11,763 nucleotides of DNA. Origin: JBLNCE01 sp050260415. GTDB taxonomy: Bacteria > Bacillota > UBA4882 > JAAYXC01. The notes beneath the pieces are model-generated. The model was not told the origin of the DNA. It worked only from the letters and a program-made list of their open reading frames with translations, and did no database searches. This document shows positions 1-5,091 of the stretch, one piece after another. How positions within the stretch are numbered: the stretch's first letter is position 1; every line of letters begins with the position of its first letter. The translations under genes and the position numbers were made by a program. The stretch spans positions 1 to 11,763 of the forward strand of contig JBLNCE010000137.1 in NCBI GenBank assembly GCA_050260415.1, written 5' to 3'.

Positions 1-563
1 TGGCCTGTAACGCCTTGGATCATACTCAAGATCCCGAAACCGAAGAAGATGATGGCGGCGGCGATTTTGACAACTCGTTCCGGCAGTTTGGCGCCGAGCA
101 CCTTGCCAACTAAAATGGCCAGGCCGTCGGCGATCACCATGCCCAAGGTCGAACCCAGCCAGACCGGCAGGAAAGGATTGGTGGCCGCCAGGGTCACTGT
201 GCTCAGCATGGTCTTGTCTCCAAGTTCCGCCAGGAAAAAAGTAAAGAAGACCAGCCAAAACGGGGATTTGATGCGGCTGAGCCCGGTCTCTTCGCCGCCG
301 GCTTGATCTCCCCGCAGCGTCCAGAGGCCGAAGCCGATAAAGGCCAATCCGGCGGCGAACTTGATCCAATCGGTCGGCAACAAACCGCCGGCTGTGTCGC
401 CGATAAAGGTGGAAAACAAGAGCACCAGGAGCGTGGAGACGAAGATCCCGGCACATACCACCCAAGCCTTGATACGCGTGGCGAAAGAGAGGGCGACCAG
501 CTGGGTTTTGTCCCCCAGTTCCGCGAGGAATAGCATCGCCATCGATAACCAGAAAGCGCCCAT
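1..563 (-). CDS. GDT1/UPF0016 (TMEM165-type) manganese exporter, 3' end cut by window
   Basis: The protein reads as about 187 residues from an ATG at 563-561 and is still open at the left edge, so only the last few residues can be missing. It carries the hallmark ELGDKT motif twice, near residues 14-19 (AELGDKTQL) and near 110 (AELGDKTML). Each copy sits at the start of a repeat of about three hydrophobic helices, the internal duplication typical of UPF0016/GDT1 cation transporters. Family members in bacteria (MneA, Mnx) and eukaryotes (Gdt1p, TMEM165) move Mn2+ or Ca2+ across membranes, the bacterial ones mostly exporting Mn2+. The RBS AGGAGGAG lies about 6 bases upstream of the ATG. A yybP-ykoY manganese riboswitch with a terminator precedes the gene, which strongly supports a role in manganese detoxification at the cytoplasmic membrane. 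Family assignment is near certain; the substrate is inferred from family and riboswitch. Confidence 0.93.
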   Translation of the reverse strand, partial: MGAFWLSMAMLFLAELGDKTQLVALSFATRIKAWVVCAGIFVSTLLVLLFSTFIGDTAGGLLPTDWIKFAAGLAFIGFGLWTLRGDQAGGEETGLSRIKSPFWLVFFTFFLAELGDKTMLSTVTLAATNPFLPVWLGSTLGMVIADGLAILVGKVLGAKLPERVVKIAAAIIFFGFGILSMIQGVTG

Positions 564-592
564 ACGACTCTCCTCCTTGTCCTACTGAACGT

Positions 593-633
593 AAAAAAAA
601 GAGACCCTCACACCACATGGGTGCAAAGGTCTC
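593..633 (-). terminator. Riboswitch-controlled intrinsic terminator
   Basis: On the minus strand a 14-bp stem (633-620 with 614-601, loop 619-615) is followed directly by eight T residues (600-593). The outer six pairs are GAGACC/GGTCTC. Three of the inner pairs are G-U, which form only in minus-strand RNA, so the hairpin is directional. Its 5' arm GAGACCTTTGCACC overlaps the conserved 3' end of the manganese aptamer, giving mutually exclusive aptamer and terminator folds. It lies about 30 bases upstream of the GDT1 start codon. Confidence 0.9.
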
Positions 634-711
634 GCCAAGCCAATCAAGGCCGACGGAGCCAGGCCCGTGGGCCAGCATGTTGACTCCGTCTTGCTAGCTA
701 CTCCCCTTCAC
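618..711 (-). promoter_or_regulatory. yybP-ykoY manganese riboswitch aptamer
   Basis: Read on the minus strand, this leader contains the conserved blocks of the yybP-ykoY class: AAGGGGAGTAGC near the 5' end (about 709-698), GTCAACATGCTGG in the middle, and GGCGAGACCTTTGCAC at the 3' end (about 637-622). The outer P1 helix can form between GTGAAGG (711-705) and CCTTTGCAC. This class binds Mn2+ and usually turns on manganese exporters, matching the GDT1 gene immediately downstream. The 3' P1 strand is also the 5' arm of an intrinsic terminator, so Mn2+ binding should prevent termination and switch expression on. Class assignment is from recalled consensus, not a covariance-model search. Confidence 0.88.
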
Positions 712-724
712 TGGAACCAAATCC

Positions 725-753
725 ATTGTATAGCAGATCTGGGCATTCCGCAA
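725..753 (-). promoter_or_regulatory. Probable sigma-A promoter for the riboswitch/GDT1 transcript
   Basis: The minus strand has TTGCGG (753-748), a 17-base spacer, and TACAAT (730-725). The -10 box matches TATAAT at 5 of 6 positions, while the -35 box is weak (3 of 6). Transcription would start near 718, just before the aptamer P1 strand at 711, a sensible spacing for a riboswitch leader. Confidence 0.6.
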
Positions 754-787
754 GGGAATTCTCTGATGCTATTCTTGGAGTTGGGTA

Positions 788-1276
788 TCAGGGCTGCCGA
801 CTGAAATACCGCTCATGAACATACGCCGATGCCCAGAACCATACGAAGGCCGCGCAGAAGCGGGCCAAAGGCGACCAGCGATAGTATCTGAGCAGCCCCA
901 TTTCGTGCAGCACCGCATCGAGTACCGCGCTTAGCAGGCTGAAGGCCAGCAAGTAGCTCCAGAATCTCAGCGGCTTGTTGCTCGGTGGCTTGAAGTACAG
1001 GAAGACCATGATGGCTGGCGACCAGGCAAGCGCCAACCATGATGATGCCCCAAGGAAGGAGAAGGGGCCTTGGTGTACGTAGCGAAAGAAATGCAAGGCG
1101 TTCATGGCTGCCATAAAAGCCAGACTGAGAACGAAGCCCCACATTAGGCTCTCAAAGAACAAGCTCTTGAGGTCCTTGCGGGGTATGGTCAGCAACGCGA
1201 TGCTCAGCAGGATGAAGGCAATAATGGGATACCACCAGGTCATTTCCGGTATCCCGAGGAGCGAACCGCTGGTCAT
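788..1276 (-). CDS. Small polytopic membrane protein, CBO0543-like (paralog A)
   Basis: This encodes a protein of about 162 residues with four or five hydrophobic segments. I chose the ATG at 1276-1274 because GAGGCGGGA lies just upstream and because the start then aligns with the neighbouring paralog; an upstream in-frame start at 1321 would add 15 residues with no counterpart there. Shared landmarks with the paralog include PRK/PRH followed by two basic residues and L.FESL.WGF, HQGPF or YAGPF, LAWSP.IM..LYFKP, LLSA.LD.VL and YYRWSP.ARF, ending in VHERY. The charged and aromatic pattern resembles the Bacillota CBO0543 family of membrane proteins of unknown function, but that name is a tentative recollection. 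No catalytic or transport motif is visible. It follows paralog B after a 147-base gap on the same strand. Confidence 0.7.
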   Translation of the reverse strand: MTSGSLLGIPEMTWWYPIIAFILLSIALLTIPRKDLKSLFFESLMWGFVLSLAFMAAMNALHFFRYVHQGPFSFLGASSWLALAWSPAIMVFLYFKPPSNKPLRFWSYLLAFSLLSAVLDAVLHEMGLLRYYRWSPLARFCAAFVWFWASAYVHERYFSRQP

Positions 1277-1423
1277 TTTATCCCGCCTCTGGCTACATGT
1301 CGTCGCTGAGAATAGCAACATCCAGTATTCCCATTATCTTTACCTGCGATCCAGGGCAGGTCGAGCATCTGGGGATCTGAGCGATCAACCGCGTCTTTTG
1401 ACTTAGGGCCATGGGCACCTTGC

Positions 1424-1909
1424 TTATTCGTGGTCACGGACCATATACCGCTCGTGCACGGACGCGGCGGCATAGAACCAGGCCAAGCTGACGAAGAACC
1501 TGGCCACGGGAGACCAGCGGTAGTACAAGAGCAAGCCAAGCTTGTTCAGGACCGTATCCAGGAAGGCACTGAGCAGGCCAAAGGACAAAAGGTAGAGGAG
1601 AAAGCGGATGGTCTGCTTCATTTCCGGCTTGAAGTACAGGTAAGCCATGATGGTCGGGGACCAGGCCAGGTTCAACCAGATCGGCGAACCGAGGGCGGTG
1701 AAAGGACCCGCGTACCGGTAGCGGAAAAACCCGAGACCGGTCATGGAAGCGACGAAAATGAAGCTGAGCAGGAACCCCCAGCTGAGACTCTCCAGGAATA
1801 GGCGCTTGATACCATGCCGGGGGATGGTGGCCAAAGCAATGGCGAGCAGCACAAAAGCCAGGAACGGGTAGTACAGGATGAGGGGTATGGGCAGGTAATC
1901 GGCGACCAA
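1424..1909 (-). CDS. Small polytopic membrane protein, CBO0543-like (paralog B)
   Basis: This encodes 161 residues with about five hydrophobic segments, clearly homologous along its whole length to the downstream gene at 788-1276 (for example YYRWSPVARFF against YYRWSPLARFC, and LAWSPTIMAYLYFKP against LAWSPAIMVFLYFKP). The pair is therefore a tandem duplication. The start is a TTG at 1909-1907. The only upstream Shine-Dalgarno-like string, TGGAG, is about 12 bases away, so the start is not certain. The C-terminus is charged (VRDHE). The function is unknown; the protein should sit in the cytoplasmic membrane. The family name CBO0543 is tentative. Confidence 0.7.
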   Translation of the reverse strand: MVADYLPIPLILYYPFLAFVLLAIALATIPRHGIKRLFLESLSWGFLLSFIFVASMTGLGFFRYRYAGPFTALGSPIWLNLAWSPTIMAYLYFKPEMKQTIRFLLYLLSFGLLSAFLDTVLNKLGLLLYYRWSPVARFFVSLAWFYAAASVHERYMVRDHE

Positions 1910-2070
1910 GTCTCAACCACTCCATAGGCACATGACGCCATGATACGAGAGTATTTCCGTCTTGCGCTCCGCCTAGTCCAGGTTGGCGTTCGCCTGAGTA
2001 TCAAGGCATCCAAGGGGGAACGCTAACCTCGGAGAGGGTTCGTCGTGGCAAAGAGATCGAAGACCGGGGC

Positions 2071-2202
2071 CTAAGGATTCTCGGTGAGCGGGTGATTATT
2101 GGTTCCGGTCGCAGCTTCTAGGGTGGGAAGCTCTTCGATGAGCTTTTCACCCTTTTTATTCGTGGAAAAGGAGTCCCATTGATTATCGGTGGAGGAATTC
2201 AT
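2071..2202 (-). CDS. Possible 43-residue small ORF, unrecognised
   Basis: An ATG at 2202-2200 opens a 43-codon frame ending in TAG at 2073-2071. The predicted peptide is hydrophilic and acidic, contains KKGEKLIEELPTLEAATG, and has no membrane segment. The composition looks protein-like. However, the only Shine-Dalgarno-like string (AGGTGA) abuts the ATG, a stop codon sits directly before it, and the frame runs antisense through a strong plus-strand terminator hairpin. I know of no homolog. It may be chance. Confidence 0.2.
   Translation of the reverse strand: MNSSTDNQWDSFSTNKKGEKLIEELPTLEAATGTNNHPLTENP
2121..2157 (+). terminator. Strong plus-strand intrinsic terminator with no obvious upstream gene
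   Basis: A 13-bp stem pairs 2121-2133 (GGGTGGGAAGCTC) with 2140-2152 (GAGCTTTTCACCC) around the loop TTCGAT, followed by TTTTTATT. Two of the pairs are G-U and would be A-C mismatches in minus-strand RNA, so the structure fits a rightward transcript. The nearest gene on the left is on the opposite strand, so what it terminates is unknown. It also insulates the carbohydrate-binding gene from upstream reading. Confidence 0.7.
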
Positions 2203-2287
2203 TCACCTAAATCGACGCGCCGGGGCGGGGGGAAACTGATCCCGAACCGAGATTTCTCTCGAAATCAGGGTAAAAAGGGGGAGGTCC

Positions 2288-2657
2288 GTGAAGGGAATTC
2301 TCCATAGTCTACAGCAGTTATTGGGTTTGAACAGGCAATACGATCAGGAATTCGGGGGAGATGCCAGCGAGGCTTACGCCGTTTCCTGGTGGCCGAACCC
2401 GGCCCGGGCCGGAGAGAGAGTACGAATCAGCTATGAGGGTCGGCTAAAAAACGCGGGCGCGCGCGAACTCTATCTTCAATTACGGAACGGACGGATGGAA
2501 CGCGCCGCGCACCATCATGATGGAGCGCCTAGAGGACGGACGTTTCGAAGCCGCGATCGAGGCGGAGGGAGACCGGGAGATCGATTTCTGCTTCAAGGAT
2601 GGGGCGGGCAACTGGGACAACAACGATGGCCATGACTGGATTCTGCCTTTGCTATGA
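2288..2657 (+). pseudogene. Carbohydrate-binding module protein (CBM25/53-like), single-base frameshift
   Basis: The first 64 codons, from a GTG at 2288, give SWWPNPARAGERVRISYEG and then GARELYLQ, the typical start of a starch-type CBM (proline/asparagine turn, then beta strands). The frame then drifts into an arginine-rich sequence ending at 2635. Moving one base forward at 2480/2481 restores YGTDGWNAPRTIMMERLEDG, then EIDFCFKDGAGNWDNNDGHDW, ending at a TGA at 2655-2657. That is exactly the second half of the same module, with its conserved aromatic and asparagine residues. An extra T in CAATTACGG explains everything. The repaired product is about 122 residues, a stand-alone module with no catalytic domain or signal peptide. 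The RBS GGGGGAGG ends 3 bases before the GTG. It could be a sequencing error or genuine decay. The family call is confident; the family number is less so. Confidence 0.82.
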
Positions 2658-2788
2658 GCCTGTCGGGTGAGATTAACCCGGACGAGAAGGAGATGGCGGG
2701 CGCGCAGAGGACGCATATTGACGCCCTCTCTGGCATCCATGCCGCCCTCTCCCGCAAGAAGAGGGCGGAAACGGAACTGCGATGGTGA
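2654..2788 (+). CDS. Possible 44-residue protein, translationally coupled to the CBM gene
   Basis: An ATG at 2654 overlaps the stop of the restored carbohydrate-binding frame as ATGA, the classic geometry of translational coupling. The frame runs 44 codons to a TGA at 2786-2788, seven to ten bases before the start of the DUF454 gene, so it fills the gap between the two genes. The peptide is hydrophilic, contains INPDEKEMAGAQRTHIDALSG, and ends in a basic stretch (SRKKRAETELRW) that could form a helix. I recognise no family, and it has no strong RBS of its own. The tight fit on both sides is the main evidence. Confidence 0.35.
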   Translation: MSLSGEINPDEKEMAGAQRTHIDALSGIHAALSRKKRAETELRW

Positions 2789-2794
2789 TGAATA

Positions 2795-3169
2795 CTGAAC
2801 CGTTGGAAGAAGTATCTATTTATCGCCTTCGGCTTGTTCTTCACTTTGCTCGGCATCATCGGCGTGTTTCTCCCCCTGCTCCCCACCACGCCGTTTCTTC
2901 TGTTGGCCGCGGCCTGTTTCAGCAGGGCGTCGCGGCGGTTTTACGAATGTCTCATGCGTACGAGATGGCTTGGGAATTATATCAGCAACTACCGGTCGCG
3001 CAAGGGTATCCCGCTCAAAGTCAAGGCGGTTGCACTCACCACTTCCTGGCTGGCGATCGGGTACATGGTCCTCCGCGGCACAAACTCGACGATCGTCAGG
3101 ATTGTCCTATGCGCCGCCGCCGTGGCCATGACGGTCCATTTGCTCTCCATTAAGACATATCACGGTTGA
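2795..3169 (+). CDS. DUF454/YbaN-family inner membrane protein
   Basis: The core GIIGVFLPLLPTTPFLLLAA, followed by CFSRASRRFYECL and WLGNYISNYRSRKGIP, is the DUF454 (YbaN) signature: two close N-terminal helices with the PLLPTTPF motif, a basic loop, and a C-terminal hydrophobic hairpin. The function of the family is unknown; it is a small cytoplasmic-membrane protein. The first conventional start in frame is a TTG at 2834, which would cut the first helix in half and has no RBS. The homologous N-terminus, reading NRWKKYLFIAFG, begins at a CTG at 2795, six bases after a stop codon and five bases after GGTGAT. I therefore place the start at CTG (123 codons); a mutated or miscalled ATG is an alternative. 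It is probably cotranscribed with the two genes before it. Confidence 0.85.
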   Translation: MNRWKKYLFIAFGLFFTLLGIIGVFLPLLPTTPFLLLAAACFSRASRRFYECLMRTRWLGNYISNYRSRKGIPLKVKAVALTTSWLAIGYMVLRGTNSTIVRIVLCAAAVAMTVHLLSIKTYHG

Positions 3170-3213
3170 TCGGATCCCGCTCCGCGCAGGGCCGCTGGAC
3201 GTACCATACGAAA

Positions 3214-3241
3214 GGCCCCCCAATCTTATTCTGGGGAGGCC
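3214..3241. terminator. Hairpin between convergent genes, possible bidirectional terminator
   Basis: GGCCCCCCA (3214-3222) pairs with TGGGGAGGCC (3232-3241) around the loop ATCTTATTC, with one bulged A. It lies between the convergent DUF454 and GNAT genes, 45 bases after one stop and 76 before the other. T-tracts are poor: none on the plus side and only CCTTTCG on the minus side. The position favours a terminator, but the tail does not. Confidence 0.4.
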
Positions 3242-3316
3242 CCATTGGCGCATGCCTGCGAGTTGACTCCTTCATTCATCCCCGGAAACGCGTACGATGG
3301 CGATGCATGGCATCTC

Positions 3317-4453
3317 TCAACCGGATTTCCGCTCCCCCAGGTCTTTGAGATACACCCGCCGCCGCTTATGCTGCCGGCCCTCGTAGTGCTTCCACAGCGC
3401 CTGGACCTTGCCATTTTCCTCCAGTTCAGGATTGCTCTCCGCCTTTACGACGCCGTTCTTGATGGCGGCGCGGGTAATCTCGGTCATGAGGAGGGCGTTG
3501 ACCCCTTTGAGCTGGAGATCGGGGCGCACGGCGATGAGGTACAGATCCAGGCGGTCATTCTTGCGCAAGGCGCGCAACAGGTGAAGAAAGCCGAACGGGA
3601 AGAGTTTGCCCCGCGAACGCTGCAACGCTTTCGAGAGCGAGGGAATCGCCACGGCGAAAGCCGCCATCTCTCCTCGTTCGTCGAGGACGATCAAGGCGTA
3701 GTCCGGGCTCAAGAAGCTGAAATATTGTTTGATGAACGCCTCGATCTGTTTCTCGCTCAGGGGAACGACGCCGTACAGGTTGGCATAGGCGCTGTTGACT
3801 AGCTCAAAGACGCCTTTGGCGTACGGCCGCAGTTCGCGGGCCTTCTTGGCCTTGATAATCCGCAGTTTGCCCTTTTTTTGCAAGATCTGGTTGACCCGTT
3901 CGATACTCTCGGGTATCTTCTCCGGCACCTTCAGCTCGAATTCGACCCAGTCGGCGTCCTTGCGGTAGCCGAGTTTCTCCAGATGGGCGGGATAATAAGC
4001 GTGGTTGTAGATGGTCACCATAGTGCCGAGTTCGTCAAAACCCTCGACGAGCATGCCTTCCTTATCCAGGTCGCAGAACCCCAAGGGGCCGTGCACGCCG
4101 GTCATGCCCTTGTCTCTGGCCCATGTCTCGACCGTCTCCAGCAAGGCCCGGGAGACCTCCTCGTCGTCGACGAAGTCGATCCAACCGAAGCGGGCGTGTT
4201 TTTTCCCCCAACGCTCAAAGTACCGGTGGTTGATGATGCCGGCTACGCGACCCACCGGTTCGCCGTCCTTATACGCCAGCCAGTATTTGGCTTCGCAGAA
4301 TTCAAAGGCGGGGTTCTTGTCCCGGCGCAAGGTATTCAGTTCGTCCATCAGGAGCGGCGGGACCCAGCACGGGTTATCGGCATAGAGCCTTTCGGGAAAA
4401 CGCACGAATCTCTTGAGATCGCGTAATGTCTCCACCTCTTTGATCGAGACCAA
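3317..4453 (-). CDS. GNAT-fold acyltransferase-like protein, YghO-like
   Basis: The protein has 378 residues from a TTG start at 4453, with GAGGGGAG about 10 bases upstream. The N-terminal part has FPERLYADNPCWVPPL (about 19-34) and then AYKDGEPVGRVAGIIN (about 60-75), a GNAT-like beta hairpin. The central HGPLGFCDLDKEGMLVEGF (121-139) is a strong match to my memory of YghO-type proteins. The C-terminal half has LIAVRPDLQLKGVNALLM (about 306-323), in the position of the acetyl-CoA pyrophosphate loop. The classic RxxGxG/A pattern is only partly kept (QLKGVN), so the acyl donor and activity are unclear. The end is basic (GRQHKRRRVYLKD). It appears cytosolic, with no signal peptide or membrane helix. 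It is a single-gene unit with no informative neighbours. Substrate unknown. Confidence 0.82.
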   Translation of the reverse strand: MVSIKEVETLRDLKRFVRFPERLYADNPCWVPPLLMDELNTLRRDKNPAFEFCEAKYWLAYKDGEPVGRVAGIINHRYFERWGKKHARFGWIDFVDDEEVSRALLETVETWARDKGMTGVHGPLGFCDLDKEGMLVEGFDELGTMVTIYNHAYYPAHLEKLGYRKDADWVEFELKVPEKIPESIERVNQILQKKGKLRIIKAKKARELRPYAKGVFELVNSAYANLYGVVPLSEKQIEAFIKQYFSFLSPDYALIVLDERGEMAAFAVAIPSLSKALQRSRGKLFPFGFLHLLRALRKNDRLDLYLIAVRPDLQLKGVNALLMTEITRAAIKNGVVKAESNPELEENGKVQALWKHYEGRQHKRRRVYLKDLGERKSG

Positions 4454-4624
4454 GCGCCGACAACTCCCCTCAATCCGTTACTCCCTGTTTCGCGGATATA
4501 CGGCGGATCTCCTGCAAGGCAACCGCCCCAGGGAACGCATCGGGCACGACCCGGAGCATGGACGTCGCAAGCCGCCGCGTCGCGACGAATCGTATTGAGG
4601 GATCGCCATGGCAAGGCGTGAACG

Positions 4625-4650
4625 AAAAAGGCTCAGGAGTTGCCTGAGCC
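4625..4650 (-). terminator. Intrinsic terminator of the yjcZ-like gene
   Basis: On the minus strand a perfect 8-bp stem GGCTCAGG/CCTGAGCC with a 5-base loop (4650-4630) is followed by TTTTTCGTT. It lies 30 bases after the stop codon of the 32-residue YjcZ-type gene and before the TTG start of the GNAT gene, so the tiny gene is its own transcription unit. Confidence 0.85.
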
Positions 4651-4680
4651 GATCGAGGTTGTGGTGCTAAAGCCTGGCGC

Positions 4681-4779
4681 CTAACAGCGGCCATTATCGC
4701 CAAAGATTAAGAGGATCAGGATCAAGAAGATGATAAAGGCGAAGTTGCCGCCAAAAATGCCCTGGCCGCAGCCGCCCAT
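4681..4779 (-). CDS. YjcZ-family small sporulation membrane peptide (32 residues)
   Basis: An ATG at 4779-4777 with the RBS AGGGGGTG opens 32 codons to a TAG at 4683-4681. The peptide starts with a glycine/cysteine-rich segment (MGGCGQGIFGGN), continues with a single hydrophobic helix rich in F, I and L (about residues 13-26), and ends FGDNGRC. This is the plan of YjcZ-type peptides, a glycine-rich head and one transmembrane helix, which are widespread in endospore formers and usually annotated as sporulation proteins. The molecular role is not known. A clean terminator follows 30 bases later. The promoter is not evident, so sporulation control is an inference from the family. Confidence 0.85.
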   Translation of the reverse strand: MGGCGQGIFGGNFAFIIFLILILLIFGDNGRC

Positions 4780-5091
4780 CGAGACACCCCCTAGAGGAGA
4801 TTTCGACCCGGATCTTGAAAGCACCTTGGCCAGCTGCGGTTTTGGCGCGAAAGCACGTACGTGGCAAAACCACAGGAAGCTGCATGCTTAACGTTGGCTT
4901 TCGAAATCTCGGGTTCAGGGCATCTTACGAGCGGTGGCGCGGAGAAGTGCCGTGAAACAGGCACAATGGGACCTTATACCCGTTTTCCGGGTCGAGGCAG
5001 ACCGACGGTAGAAACTTCCTTCGCAACCACGAGCGCAGTTCATCCGTCAAATATGCAGACCACCAATATTATGCGGGAGGGAATGACCAGC
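4780..5091. other. Divergent intergenic region with inverted repeats and a structured lipoprotein leader
   Basis: This 312-base stretch separates the leftward yjcZ-like gene from the rightward lipoprotein gene. A 10-base inverted repeat, GAGATTTCGA (4797-4806) and TCGAAATCTC (4901-4910), flanks the first 100 bases. From 4947 to 5008 two hairpins follow one another: GTGCC/GGCAC around GTGAAACA, and ACCCG/CGGGT around TTTTC. A GC-rich segment ending ACCGACGG comes next. No convincing sigma-A promoter was found. The frame is open here, but the codons look non-protein-like and I regard the region as untranslated. Confidence 0.5.

Larger units (their letters stand above)
1910..2287. other. Gap without a convincing gene, containing a plus-strand terminator
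   Basis: No ORF here matches a family I know. Plus strand: a 28-codon ORF (1940-2026) encoding a basic amphipathic peptide, with a poor RBS, and nine codons from a GTG at 2046. Minus strand: a 43-codon ORF (2202-2071). A strong hairpin with a T-run lies at 2121-2157. A short perfect hairpin GATTTCTCTCGAAATC lies at about 2251-2266, just before the RBS of the next gene. No clear promoter was found. Confidence 0.5.

Noticed and set aside
1940..2026. 28-codon plus-strand ORF as a confident gene
   Set aside because: The basic amphipathic peptide is intriguing and lies before a terminator, but the RBS is poor and no homolog is known to me. Kept only as part of a finding.
2470..2490. Programmed ribosomal frameshift in the carbohydrate-binding gene
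   Set aside because: No X XXY YYZ slippery heptamer, no downstream pseudoknot that I could see, and no internal Shine-Dalgarno stimulator. A simple one-base indel is sufficient.
4470..4703. 77-codon minus-strand frame between the yjcZ-like gene and the GNAT gene
   Set aside because: It runs through the yjcZ-like gene's terminator, has no RBS, and has a biased arginine/alanine/proline composition typical of non-coding GC-rich DNA.
4940..5010. Cobalamin or cyclic-di-GMP riboswitch identity for the lipoprotein leader
   Set aside because: The hairpin order and bits such as GAAACA, ATGGG and ACCGAC are suggestive. But the B12 box, the GGTGAAAATCC loop, the c-di-GMP-I GCAAAGCC core and the c-di-GMP-II GTGCAACCGACC strand are all missing or wrong.
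4861..5091. Extending the lipoprotein upstream to an in-frame GTG at 4861 (371 residues)
   Set aside because: The added segment would bury the lipoprotein signal peptide inside the protein, has no Shine-Dalgarno sequence at its start, and reads like translated leader. The signal peptide and RBS fix the start at 5092.
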